Shown here: positions 50,539 to 58,740 of the stretch, piece after piece
Numbering within the stretch: position 1 is the first letter of the stretch
Layout of the letters: each line of letters begins with the position of its first letter
Assembly: GCF_004784475.1 (NCBI RefSeq)
Contig: NZ_SRRT01000007.1
Location: forward strand, 186,001 to 250,000
From: Streptomyces bauhiniae
GTDB taxonomy: Bacteria; Actinomycetota; Actinomycetes; Streptomycetales; Streptomycetaceae
Length of the DNA: 64,000 bases
Reading direction: 5' to 3'
Notes under the pieces: model-generated
The model's input: the letters and a program-made list of their open reading frames with translations, nothing else
Told to the model about the DNA's origin: nothing
Databases searched by the model: none
Program-made: the position numbers and the translations under genes

Positions 50539-51351
50539 GTGGAGGACGAGGAGGCCGAGGCCGTACTCAGGGCGGTGGGCCGGCAGATCAAGGCGTGGCG
50601 GGAATCAGCAGGCATGCGGCAGCCGGAGCTAGGCGCCGCCATCGGATACAGCACGGAAATGGTGTCCTCGGTCGAACGCGGGCGGCGGGTCCCGAAGCCG
50701 GACTTCCTCGACAGGTCGGACGAGGTACTGAACGCAGGCGGCAAGCTGTCCGCGATGAAGGAGGACGTCGAGAGGGCCAGGTACCCGAAGAAGGTCCGGG
50801 ACCTGCAGAAGCTCGAAGAGGAATCCGTGGAGCTGGGGGCGTACAGCGTCCTGAACGTACACGGACTGCTCCAGACACCGGAGTACGCCCAAGCCTTGTA
50901 CGCGATGCGGCGGCCCGCCCTCACCGAGGAGGAGATCAGCCGTCATGTGGCCGCGCGCATGGCGCGCAAGGAGGTCTTCGAACGGGTGCCCCCGCCGCAC
51001 CTCACTTTCGTACAGGAAGAAGCGACGCTACGGAGGCCCGTAGGAGGCAGACTGGTACTGCGCCGCCAACTCGAACACCTGTTGGAAGTAGGCGAGTTAC
51101 GGAACGTGGAGATTCAGGTCATGCCCACTCGCTGGGAGGACCACGCGGGTGTGAGCGGATCGTTCCGTGTGCTGAAACTCAGGAGTGGCGTCGCCATGGG
51201 GTACGTGACGGCCGAGCTGTTCAGCAGGGTGATCAGCGACCCCCGGGAGGTCCTGACCTTGGAGATGCGCTATGGAATGATCCGGGCACAGGCCCTGGCA
51301 CCACGGGATTCCCTGGCGTTCATCAAAGATCTTCTGGGAGAAGGAACATGA
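50539..51351 (+). CDS. XRE/Scr1-type HTH regulator containing a TTA codon
   Basis: A 270-aa HTH_31/DUF5753 protein: LRAVGRQIKAWRESAGMRQPELGAAIGYSTEMVSSVERGRRVPKPDFLDRSDEVL, then SVLNVHGLLQTPEYAQALYAMRRP and EALLRRPVGGRLVLRRQLEHLLE-like segments and VEIQVMP. The GTG at 50539 has GAGAGGGG 6 nt upstream, favoured over GTG 50482. Codon 187 (51097-51099) is TTA, so translation probably needs the bldA tRNA and is development-dependent. The local sequence also uses rarer GTA/TTG codons, unlike its neighbours. It is coupled to DUF397 through ATGA. Confidence 0.9.
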   Translation: MEDEEAEAVLRAVGRQIKAWRESAGMRQPELGAAIGYSTEMVSSVERGRRVPKPDFLDRSDEVLNAGGKLSAMKEDVERARYPKKVRDLQKLEEESVELGAYSVLNVHGLLQTPEYAQALYAMRRPALTEEEISRHVAARMARKEVFERVPPPHLTFVQEEATLRRPVGGRLVLRRQLEHLLEVGELRNVEIQVMPTRWEDHAGVSGSFRVLKLRSGVAMGYVTAELFSRVISDPREVLTLEMRYGMIRAQALAPRDSLAFIKDLLGEGT

Positions 51352-51536
51352 CCGCCCCTACGCTTACCTGGTTCAAGAGCAGCTACAGCGGGGCGAACGA
51401 ACCCGACTGCGTCGAGGTCGCCCTCACCCCCGACCACATCCACATCCGGGACTCCAAGGCCACCGACGGAGTCCATCTCACCGTCTCCGCCAGCACCTGG
51501 ACCTCCTTCCTCAGTCACGCAGGGCACCTCGTCTGA
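51348..51536 (+). CDS. DUF397 domain protein
   Basis: A 62-aa DUF397 protein: LTWFKSSYSGANEPDCVEVALTPDHIHIRDSKATDGVHLTVSASTWTSFLSHA. The start ATG overlaps the XRE stop by 4 nt, confirming the functional pairing with the regulator. Because the pair is coupled, the TTA codon in the XRE gene would also limit DUF397 translation. Confidence 0.9.
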   Translation: MTAPTLTWFKSSYSGANEPDCVEVALTPDHIHIRDSKATDGVHLTVSASTWTSFLSHAGHLV

Positions 51537-51577
51537 AAGGTGTTCCCCCTCGGCCGGGGTCGGGAAGAATTCCGGTC

Positions 51578-52105
51578 ATGACCATGACCGATTCTGCGGC
51601 CCCCGCCGACTCCGCCCGTGCCGCCCGCTCGGGGCTGAGCCTCGCCGCCACCGTGCTCACCGGCGTGCTCGCGCTGTACATCGCCCTCGTCGCCGTAGGC
51701 AACATCACGGACTTCGGCACGAACCAGCAGTACGTACGGCACGTCCTGGCGATGGACACCACGTTCAAGGACGACCACCTGATGTGGCGGGCGATCACCA
51801 GCACCGCCCTCCAGGACACCGCCTACGTGGCGATCATCGCGTGGGAGACGGCGGCGGCAGCCGTACTCGTGTGGGGCACCTGGCTGTGGGCCCGGCGGGA
51901 CAACGCCCGCGCGCGCCGCTTCTCCACGTACGGCCTGCTGATGCTGATCCTTCTCTTCGGCGCCGGCTTCATCGCCATCGGCGGCGAATGGTTCGCCATG
52001 TGGCAGTCCAAGACCTGGAACGGCGTGGACGCGGCCACCCGCATCTTCCTCCTCAGCGGAGTCGCCTTGATCATCAACCACTTGCCGACCCGCGACGAGC
52101 GGTAG
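51578..52105 (+). CDS. DUF2165 small membrane protein
   Basis: A 175-aa protein with four TM helices (GLSLAATVLTGVLALYIALVAVGN; TAYVAIIAWETAAAAVLVWGTWLW; TYGLLMLILLFGAGFIAIGGEWF; AATRIFLLSGVALIINHL) and the family motif NITDFGTNQQYVRHVLAMDTTF. Function unknown. The start is ATG 51578; ATG 51584 is possible. Same strand as the XRE/DUF397 pair, 41 nt after it. Confidence 0.88.
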   Translation: MTMTDSAAPADSARAARSGLSLAATVLTGVLALYIALVAVGNITDFGTNQQYVRHVLAMDTTFKDDHLMWRAITSTALQDTAYVAIIAWETAAAAVLVWGTWLWARRDNARARRFSTYGLLMLILLFGAGFIAIGGEWFAMWQSKTWNGVDAATRIFLLSGVALIINHLPTRDER

Positions 52106-52150
52106 GAGCCGACCCCGAGTTACCCGGCCGCACCCCGGAGGTGTCGAAGC

Positions 52151-52666
52151 GTGTCGGAGAGCCCGACGTTCGAGGAGCTGTTCCGTAACTGCCGGCGGAC
52201 TGCCGTCCACTTGGAGATGCGTGACGCCTACATGATGACGGACCCGGCCTTCACCGACTGGCAGGCGGGCGTGGATCTCGACCCGGCTGAGCGCTGGGCC
52301 GACTGGCACGCCATTGTCACGGAGGCGACCGCGCGCGGGGTCGAGGTGCGCCGCGCGCGGATCGTCTCCGTGCCCGTGAGCGAGTACATCCGCTTCGAGT
52401 ACGCCGTCACGGACGGCCTGAACATCGCGGCCGGGGAGGACGTGCGCTGGCTCTCGCGGCGCAGGGCGACGGAAATCAGCCTTCCCGGCAACGACTTCTG
52501 GCTCTTCGACTCCCGGCTCGTCGTCGTCAACCACTTCGACGGCGAGGGCGAGAACATGGACCTGGAAGTCACTGAGGACCCCGACGTGGCAAAGCTCTGC
52601 GAGGCCGCCTTCGAGGCCGTGTGGCAGCGGGCGACACCCCACGCTGAATTTCGGCCGGCCGAGTAG
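52151..52666 (+). CDS. DUF6879 family protein
   Basis: A 171-aa soluble protein: TFEELFRNCRRTAVHLEMRDAYM start, TARGVEVRRARIVSVPVSEYIRFEYAVT, the conserved RWLSRRRATEISLPGNDFWLFDSRLVVVNHF and KLCEAAFEAVWQRATPHAEF. DUF6879 proteins commonly accompany XRE HTH genes in Streptomyces, in the same position as DUF397. It is related to the protein at 54281-54805. The start is GTG at 52151 after GGAGG. Confidence 0.85.
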   Translation: MSESPTFEELFRNCRRTAVHLEMRDAYMMTDPAFTDWQAGVDLDPAERWADWHAIVTEATARGVEVRRARIVSVPVSEYIRFEYAVTDGLNIAAGEDVRWLSRRRATEISLPGNDFWLFDSRLVVVNHFDGEGENMDLEVTEDPDVAKLCEAAFEAVWQRATPHAEFRPAE

Positions 52667-52682
52667 GGGCGCCGGGAAGCGG

Positions 52683-53876
52683 TCAGGCGCTCAGCGCAGG
52701 GTGTGGATGCCTCCAGCGCAGGGACGGTCGGCCGTCGATCCAGTAGGCGTGCGCCTGGGGAGTGATCTCCATGCGCACGGAGGTGATGTCAGGCTCGCCG
52801 GCATTGCGCCACGCGGTCACCGCGTTCTCGATGGCGTCCCAGATGGCAACCGGTCCCCCTTGCCGGACCTGCCATTCACCACCACCGGCACTGAGGGCAG
52901 CGAATGACTCCCGCCCGGTGTCGAACAGGTACACCGTCTCCCGGCCGTCGCTGACGGCGCGCACGAGCTGGGTGCCGGGGGCGGCGAGCTGGGCCAGGAA
53001 GGCAGGCATCCAGTCGTTCAGGACGTCGGGGGAAAGGGCGGTCCGCCGCTCGCTGTCGGCGTAGGCGGCACGGGCGGAGAGGTCTCCGAACAGGGGGGTC
53101 ACGGCCTCCGCCCGCGCGGGCATGAACGAGGTGCGGCCGATGATCCGGCCCTCGGCGGTGCCGTCGTCCCTGACAGTGAGCTTGGCCAGGCCGGTTCCGT
53201 AGGACCAGGCACTGGGTCCCACTGTGGCGAGAATGATCCCGCCGGGTTTGGTCTGGCGCACCCATGCGTACGGGATGCGGCGGACCGCACAGGTCGCGAT
53301 GGTCCGGTCGTACGGTGCGCGGTGGGGGTGACCGAGAAGCCCGTCACCGACAACGGTCCATGTCGAGTACCCGGCCTCCTCCAAGGCCGCGTCCGCCCGC
53401 TCCGACACGGCGCGGTCCACCTCCACGCTGGTGACGTTGTCCTCTCCCAGCCGATGGCACAGCAGGCTCGTGGAGTAGCCGGTGCCGGTGCCGATCTCCA
53501 GGACGTTCATGCCGTCCTCGACGTCCAGGGCTTCGAGCATCCCCACGACGGTGGACGGCATGGTGGACGAGGAGGTGGGGAAGCCCGTCACCGGTCCGCC
53601 GGCCGCGTCGGCTGTGAGGCGGCCGTCGAGCTGGGTCACCCAGGTCTCGTCCTGGTAGATGAGGGCCAGTCGCTCGTCCTCGTCGGTGGTCCGGGTGACG
53701 GGGGTGTACTGGGTGAAGCCGTGAGGGCCGGGCCCGCTCTTGAAGAACGACGGGAGGAACAACTCCCTGGGTACGGATACGACGGCCTTCCGCCAGGCGG
53801 GAGTCTTCAGGACGTCGCCCTCTTCCAGGCGATCGGCCAGAGCGTGGCGGAGGCCCGCGGGGTCGGCGTGGGTCAC
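52683..53876 (-). CDS. tgmC: ATP-grasp peptide maturase-system methyltransferase (PCMT-like)
   Basis: A 397-aa SAM-dependent methyltransferase of the protein-L-isoaspartate O-methyltransferase fold (motif I LEIGTGTGYSTSLLCHRLG, residues about 137-155; DRTIATCAVRRIPYAW), with a C-terminal domain of about 150 residues. Family members in graspetide clusters methylate Asp/Glu to form aspartimide, as in fuscimiditide. The start GTG at 53876 overlaps the upstream chimera by 4 nt. Because its ATP-grasp partner is truncated here, its substrate is unclear; the gene itself looks intact. Confidence 0.85.
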   Translation of the reverse strand: MTHADPAGLRHALADRLEEGDVLKTPAWRKAVVSVPRELFLPSFFKSGPGPHGFTQYTPVTRTTDEDERLALIYQDETWVTQLDGRLTADAAGGPVTGFPTSSSTMPSTVVGMLEALDVEDGMNVLEIGTGTGYSTSLLCHRLGEDNVTSVEVDRAVSERADAALEEAGYSTWTVVGDGLLGHPHRAPYDRTIATCAVRRIPYAWVRQTKPGGIILATVGPSAWSYGTGLAKLTVRDDGTAEGRIIGRTSFMPARAEAVTPLFGDLSARAAYADSERRTALSPDVLNDWMPAFLAQLAAPGTQLVRAVSDGRETVYLFDTGRESFAALSAGGGEWQVRQGGPVAIWDAIENAVTAWRNAGEPDITSVRMEITPQAHAYWIDGRPSLRWRHPHPALSA

Positions 53877-54268
53877 GTTGTGGCTCCTTGTGCCAACACA
53901 TCGGCGAAGGCAGCGGCGATCGGCAGACCGGTTTCCTCCTCAAGCCAACCCCATTGACCGTTGGGGTTCAGCTCCAGCCAGTGCAGGTCACCATCACGGG
54001 TGAGGGCCAGGTCGAAGCTGCCGGAGACAAGGCCGAAGTGTTCCAGGTGAGCGATCAGCGCCTCCTCCATCCTGGACGGCAGGTTCATGGGTTCGTAGGA
54101 CAAGACGCTGTAATCCGCCCGCCAGTCCTGGGACACCTTGGACTTGTACCAGCCGGCTCTCACGGCGAGGGCCTGGCCGGACAGGCCCGCGTCCCTCCGG
54201 ATTTCCCGGAGCCGGTCGGCAACCGCCTTACGGGCAGCCTGGGCGCTTGAGGACGGGGACGCGGGCAT
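53873..54268 (-). CDS. XRE-HTH / ATP-grasp C-terminus chimera (collapsed tgmB)
   Basis: A 131-aa ORF in two unrelated halves. Residues about 1-46 are the start of an XRE domain: ADRLREIRRDAGLSGQALAVRAGWYKSKVS, cut just after the recognition helix. From QDWRADYSVLSYEPMNLP onward it is the C-terminal ATP-grasp subdomain of a graspetide ligase (TgmB), with Mg2+-ligand motif ELNPNGQWGWLEEETGLPIAAA. The junction is at 54128-54133 and stays in frame. The N-terminal two-thirds of the ligase, including the ATP-binding and recognition regions, are missing, so ligase activity is not expected. The start ATG is 54268; no good ribosome-binding site. Confidence 0.8.
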   Translation of the reverse strand: MPASPSSSAQAARKAVADRLREIRRDAGLSGQALAVRAGWYKSKVSQDWRADYSVLSYEPMNLPSRMEEALIAHLEHFGLVSGSFDLALTRDGDLHWLELNPNGQWGWLEEETGLPIAAAFADVLAQGATT

Positions 54269-54280
54269 GGGCGGACCGGT

Positions 54281-54805
54281 CTATCGGATCTTGTAGTCCT
54301 CGTGCGGTGTCGCACGCTCCCACACGGCATCGAACGCGGCCCCGCACAGCTTGGCCACGTCGGGACGCTCATCCAGCTCCGGCCCGGCGGAGCCCCCCTC
54401 GCCGGTGAAGTGGTTCCACATGACCAGGCGGCCGTCGAAGAGCCAGAAGTCGTTGCCGGGGAGTGCGATGTCCGACGCCCGGCGGCGCGGGAGCCACCGG
54501 ACCAGCTCCCCGGCCGCCACGTTCTGGAAAGTGCAGGCGTGTTCGTACCGGATGTACGGGCTCACCGGCTCGGACACGATGCGGGCCCGGCGGAACACCA
54601 CGCCCCGGGCCGTGGCGTCGCGGACCCAAGTGTGGAAGTTGTTCCACCAGGTGGCCGGGTCCGGGTCTGGCCGCCATCCTGACCGCCACCTCTCGAACTC
54701 GGCCGCCTCCTCCCCGATCCCGTAGGAGTCGCGCATCTCCAGATGGACGGCCGAGTGGTGCGTATCGGCGAGCAGGTCAGTGAACGCCAAGTCGGTCCGC
54801 GACAT
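54281..54805 (-). CDS. DUF6879 family protein
   Basis: A 174-aa DUF6879 protein: LAFTDLLADTHHSAVHLEMRDSYGI, ATARGVVFRRARIVSEPVSPYIRYEH, RWLPRRRASDIALPGNDFWLFDGRLVMWNHF and KLCGAAFDAVWERATPHEDYKI. Start ATG 54805 with AGGGAGG upstream. It lies 12 nt before the chimera gene on the same strand, where an intact XRE protein would normally be, consistent with the chimera having been built from that XRE gene. Confidence 0.85.
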   Translation of the reverse strand: MSRTDLAFTDLLADTHHSAVHLEMRDSYGIGEEAAEFERWRSGWRPDPDPATWWNNFHTWVRDATARGVVFRRARIVSEPVSPYIRYEHACTFQNVAAGELVRWLPRRRASDIALPGNDFWLFDGRLVMWNHFTGEGGSAGPELDERPDVAKLCGAAFDAVWERATPHEDYKIR

Positions 54806-54846
54806 CGCATGCCTCCCTGAGTACGGGCACCATGCGGATGGGCGCG

Positions 54847-55410
54847 CTATTCGACGACCGACACCTTCGTGCCGTAGTCCCCGAAGGACCACAGCGCAGC
54901 CCCGTCCTCCTTGTGGAGGCGGATTCCGCCGGTCTGGGCGCCGTTCGCGGGTGGGGGCGAGGAGCCGTCGAGGGCGTTGGAGAAGCCTATGTTCACGCCG
55001 GAGACGGCGGTGAAGTAGACGATGTGCTCCACCTTCACGCCGTCCGAGCCGACCGTCGCGGCCGTGCGGGCGGTGATGGAGTAGCGGCCCGGCTTGGGGT
55101 CCACCGTGCCCGCCCACACCGGGAACGTCCGCGAAGGCTGACCCGTCGCATCCACCAGCCACACCCGATGCGCCCCCACCGAGTACACGATCCGCCGCCC
55201 CACCCCCGACGCCTCCGGCAGCGCGGGTGGGCCGGAGGGGGTGGGGGCGGTGGAGGGGGTCGGGGAGGCGGAGGCCGTCGGGCGGGTGTGGGCCGCGGGG
55301 GTCGTGGGGCGGGGGCCGTGGTCGGCCTGGACGGCGAGGGCGACGACGGCGGCGGTCGCCGCGACCGTCAGTCCGGAGACCCAGGCCCAGGAGGGCAGTA
55401 GGGCAGCCAC
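54847..55410 (-). CDS. L,D-transpeptidase (YkuD)-fold protein without catalytic Cys
   Basis: A 187-aa secreted or anchored protein: N-terminal signal-anchor (AWVSGLTVAATAAVVALAVQA), Thr/Pro/Ser-rich linker, then a YkuD-like domain (IVYSVGAHRVWLVDATGQPSRTFPVWAGTVDPKPGRYSI...). The active-site motif, normally SHGCIRL, reads QTGGIRLHKEDGAALWSFGDYGTKVSV, so the catalytic Cys and the adjacent His are both gone. Cross-linking activity is not expected; a wall-binding role is possible. The GTG at 55410 has GGAGGAG 10 nt upstream. Confidence 0.7.
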   Translation of the reverse strand: MAALLPSWAWVSGLTVAATAAVVALAVQADHGPRPTTPAAHTRPTASASPTPSTAPTPSGPPALPEASGVGRRIVYSVGAHRVWLVDATGQPSRTFPVWAGTVDPKPGRYSITARTAATVGSDGVKVEHIVYFTAVSGVNIGFSNALDGSSPPPANGAQTGGIRLHKEDGAALWSFGDYGTKVSVVE

Positions 55411-55469
55411 GGGTACGCATCTCCTCCGCTGTGGGGCCCCTTCTCAGATCCGGGGTCGGATCATCGTAC

Positions 55470-58055
55470 TCAGTCCACGAGGGGCAGCAGCTCCGGCAGG
55501 TGCCCGTCCGAGGCGCGGGCCGCCGAGACCCGCTCCTCGGGCACCTCGCCGTACAGCGTGGTGCGCGGTTTCGCCGGCCGCCCGGCCGCCTCCGCGACCG
55601 CCTCCAGGTCTCGTACGGACTTGTACGAGCCGTACGACGAGCCCGCCATCCGGGAGATCGTCTCCTCCATCAGCGTGCCGCCCAGGTCGTTCGCGCCGGA
55701 GCGCAGCATCTCGGCCGCGCCCTCGGTGCCGAGCTTGACCCAACTGGTCTGGATGTTGGGGATCAGGCCGTGGAGCAGGAGCCTCGCCATCGCCGTCACC
55801 GCTCGGTTGTCCCGCATGGAAGGACCCGGGCGCGCGATACCCGCCAAGTACACCGGCGCGTTGGTGTGGATGAAGGGGAGGGTCACGAACTCCGTGAAGC
55901 CGCCCGTCCGTTCCTGGATTCCGGCCAGTGTGCGCAGGTGGCCCAGCCAGTGCCGGGGCTGGTCGACATGGCCGTACATCATCGTGGACGAGGAGCGGAT
56001 GCCCAGCTCGTGGGCGGTGGTGATGACCTCGGTCCAGGTGGCCGTGGGCAGCTTGCCCTTGGTCAGCACCCAGCGCACCTCGTCGTCCAGGATTTCCGCC
56101 GCCGTGCCCGGTACGGAGTCGAGCCCGGCCTCCTTGGCCGCCGTCAGCCACTCCCTGATCGACATACCCGTACGGGTCGCGCCGTTGACGACCTCCATCG
56201 GGGAGAAGGCGTGCACATGCATGCCGGGGACACGTTCCTTGACCGCCTTCGCGATGTCGAAGTACGCGGTGCCGGGCAGGTCCGGGTGGATGCCGCCCTG
56301 CATGCAGACCTCCACCGCGCCCACGTCCCACGCCTGCTGGGCCCGGTCCGCGACCTGGTCGAGCGAGAGGGTGTAGGCGTCGGCGTCGGTGCGCCGCTGG
56401 GCGAAGGCGCAGAAACGGCAGCCGGTGTAGCAGACGTTGGTGAAGTTGATGTTGCGCGTGACGATGTACGTGACGTCGTCCCCGACCACCGACTTGCGTA
56501 CGTCGTCGGCCACTTGGCACAGCGCGTCCAGTGCGCGGCCGTCCGCGTGGAACAGCGCCAGGGCCTCGGCATCCGTGAGCTTCGCCGGGTCGTCGGCGGC
56601 GGTGCGCAGGGCCTCGCGGACGTCGGTGTCGATGCGCTCGGGGACCATGCCGGGGGCGGCGGCCTCGCGCAGCTCGGCCCAGTCGCCGTACACCTCGTCG
56701 AAGTCGTCGCGCCGGTCCGAGGTGCGGCCCTCGGTGTCGATGGAGGCGTGCAGGTCGGTGCGGCCGGTGGCGGTGAAGACCTCCTCCGGCTCCTGCCAGG
56801 GCAGGCCCTTCGGGAGTACGCCGGGCCGGGCGAGGCCGGTCTCCGGGTCGGCCAGGGCGGCGACGTGCGGGCGCAGCCGGGGGTCGAGCCAGGGTTCGCC
56901 CCTACGGACGAACTCCGGGTACACGCACAGCCGTTCCCGCAGCTCGAAGCCCGCCGCGCGGGACCGCTCGGTCAGTTCCTCGATCTGCGGCCAGGGGCGC
57001 TCGGGGTTGACGTGGTCGATGGTGAGCGGCGAGACCCCGCCCCAGTCGTCGATGCCCGCGCCGATCAGCCGCTCGTACTCGCTGTCGACGAGGTTGGGCG
57101 GGGCCTGGAGGTTGGCGGCGGGGCCCATGATGTGCCGGGCGACGGCGACGGTGGCGATCAGCTCGTCCAGCTCGGCGTCCGGCATGCCGCGCATCGCGGT
57201 GTCCGGCTTGGCGCGGAAGTTCTGGATGATCAGCTCCTGGACGCCGTGGTAGGCGCGGGAGACCTTGCGCAGCGCGAACAGGGACTCCGCGCGCTCCTCG
57301 TAGGTCTCCCCGATGCCGATCAGCAGCCCGGACGTGAAGGGGACGGAGGAACGGCCGGCGTCCTCCAAAACCCGCAGTCGTACGGCGGGTTCCTTGTCCG
57401 GGGAGCCGTGGTGCGGGCCGCCGGGCTCGGACCAGAGGCGCTCGGCGGTGGTCTCCAGCATCATGCCCATGCTCGGCGCGACCGGCTTGAGCCGCTGGAA
57501 GTCGGTCCAGCTCATGACGCCGGGGTTGAGGTGGGGCAGCAGGCCGGTCTCCTCCAGGATGCGGATGGAGATGGCGCGTACGTAGGCGATCGTGTCGTCG
57601 TAGCCGTGCGCGTCGAGCCACTCGCGCGCCTCGGGCCAGCGGTCCTCGGGCTTGTCCCCGAGGGTGATCAGGGCTTCCTTGCAGCCGAGCGCGGCACCCT
57701 TGCGGGCGATGTCCAGCACCTCGTCCGGCGACATGAACATCCCGTGGCCGGCGCGGCGGAGCTTGCCGGGGACGGTGACGAAGGTGCAGTAGTGGCACTT
57801 GTCGCGGCACAGCCGGGTCAGCGGGATGAACACGCTCTTCGAGTACGTGATGACTCCGGGCCGCCCCGCCGCGTCGAGCCCCGCGTCCCGTACCCGTGCG
57901 GCGGACGCGGTGAGGTCCTCTAGGGCCTCGCCGCGGGCCTGGAGCAGCACCGCCGCCTCGGAGACGTCGAGGGCGACACCGTCACGGGCACGTTTGAGGG
58001 CGCGACGCATGGAGTTCTCGGTGGGGCCGGTTCCGGGGGTCGCGGAAGTCGTCAT
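55470..58055 (-). CDS. fbiC: FO synthase (CofG/CofH fusion), coenzyme F420 biosynthesis
   Basis: An 861-aa fused radical-SAM enzyme that couples 5-amino-6-ribitylaminouracil to tyrosine to form the deazaflavin FO, chromophore of F420. The N-terminal CofG module has the [4Fe-4S] motif at Cys83, Cys87 and Cys90 (CRDKCHYC); the C-terminal CofH module at Cys542, Cys546 and Cys549 (CYTGCRFC). Other signature runs: VFIPLTRLCRDKCHYCTFV and NINFTNVCYTGCRFCAFAQ. Full family length (about 850-870 aa). Start ATG 58055. Confidence 0.96.
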   Translation of the reverse strand: MTTSATPGTGPTENSMRRALKRARDGVALDVSEAAVLLQARGEALEDLTASAARVRDAGLDAAGRPGVITYSKSVFIPLTRLCRDKCHYCTFVTVPGKLRRAGHGMFMSPDEVLDIARKGAALGCKEALITLGDKPEDRWPEAREWLDAHGYDDTIAYVRAISIRILEETGLLPHLNPGVMSWTDFQRLKPVAPSMGMMLETTAERLWSEPGGPHHGSPDKEPAVRLRVLEDAGRSSVPFTSGLLIGIGETYEERAESLFALRKVSRAYHGVQELIIQNFRAKPDTAMRGMPDAELDELIATVAVARHIMGPAANLQAPPNLVDSEYERLIGAGIDDWGGVSPLTIDHVNPERPWPQIEELTERSRAAGFELRERLCVYPEFVRRGEPWLDPRLRPHVAALADPETGLARPGVLPKGLPWQEPEEVFTATGRTDLHASIDTEGRTSDRRDDFDEVYGDWAELREAAAPGMVPERIDTDVREALRTAADDPAKLTDAEALALFHADGRALDALCQVADDVRKSVVGDDVTYIVTRNINFTNVCYTGCRFCAFAQRRTDADAYTLSLDQVADRAQQAWDVGAVEVCMQGGIHPDLPGTAYFDIAKAVKERVPGMHVHAFSPMEVVNGATRTGMSIREWLTAAKEAGLDSVPGTAAEILDDEVRWVLTKGKLPTATWTEVITTAHELGIRSSSTMMYGHVDQPRHWLGHLRTLAGIQERTGGFTEFVTLPFIHTNAPVYLAGIARPGPSMRDNRAVTAMARLLLHGLIPNIQTSWVKLGTEGAAEMLRSGANDLGGTLMEETISRMAGSSYGSYKSVRDLEAVAEAAGRPAKPRTTLYGEVPEERVSAARASDGHLPELLPLVD

Positions 58056-58170
58056 TCCCTGAGCATACGTTCGGCGTGATCGTGAGCTACGGGCGCTTTT
58101 CGGGCGGGCCGCCGGCGCCGGAGGCGAAATCGTTCGCGGCGCCTGGCCGGAGGCTCCTAGCCTGCGTCAG

Positions 58171-58665
58171 GTGATGACCTCCGAGGACGTGCTGTCCGTT
58201 CTCGCCCTGCTGCGCCGCGCCGGGGCGGACGTCTGGATCGGTGGCGGCTGGGGCATCGACGCCCTGGTCGGAGCGCGCACCCGCGACCACCGCGACCTGG
58301 ACCTGATGCACCGCGCCGACCAGGAGCCCGCCGTGCTGGCGGCGCTTCGCGCAGCCGGTTTCACCGAGACGCTGGACCAGCGGCCCGTCCGGTTCGTCAT
58401 GACCGCCCCGGACGGACGGGAGATCGACCTCCACCCGCTGGTCTTCGCCGGGGACGGGTCGGCGGTACAGGCGTCACCCGACCCCGGCCGTCCCTTCGCC
58501 TACCCCGCTTCCTGCTTCGTGACGGGCACCATCGGGGGGAGGCCGGTGCCGTGCCTGTCCGCCAGGCAGCAGGTCTGCTTCCACCAGGGCTACGAGCCGT
58601 CGGAGCGCGACCGGCACGACATGGCCCAACTCCGCCGCGTCTTCGGCATCGCGACGCACTTCTGA
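58171..58665 (+). CDS. Nucleotidyltransferase (LinB/ANT-like) domain protein
   Basis: A 164-aa minimal nucleotidyltransferase. The active-site motif GGGWGIDALVGARTRDHRDLDL (GG...G plus DxD) is the NTase signature. The fold is shared by lincosamide (LinB) and aminoglycoside nucleotidyltransferases, so small-molecule modification is possible, but the substrate is unknown; no antibiotic gene is adjacent. The start GTG 58171 (or ATG 58174) is divergent from fbiC, with about 115 nt between. Confidence 0.8.
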   Translation: MMTSEDVLSVLALLRRAGADVWIGGGWGIDALVGARTRDHRDLDLMHRADQEPAVLAALRAAGFTETLDQRPVRFVMTAPDGREIDLHPLVFAGDGSAVQASPDPGRPFAYPASCFVTGTIGGRPVPCLSARQQVCFHQGYEPSERDRHDMAQLRRVFGIATHF

Positions 58666-58740
58666 CCGCCACGGACAGCCCCGTCGGCGCCTGACGGCAC
58701 CGCGCGCGCCACCAGTGCGGCACCACGCGTGGCGCTATGT

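Noticed and set aside
52683..54805. A complete, active graspetide biosynthetic cluster
   Set aside because: No precursor ORF and only the C-terminal end of the ATP-grasp ligase remains, so peptide cyclisation cannot be supported from this locus alone.
58171..58665. Aminoglycoside or lincosamide resistance gene
   Set aside because: Only the nucleotidyltransferase signature is shared; the protein is short and has no substrate-domain evidence, so resistance is not claimed.
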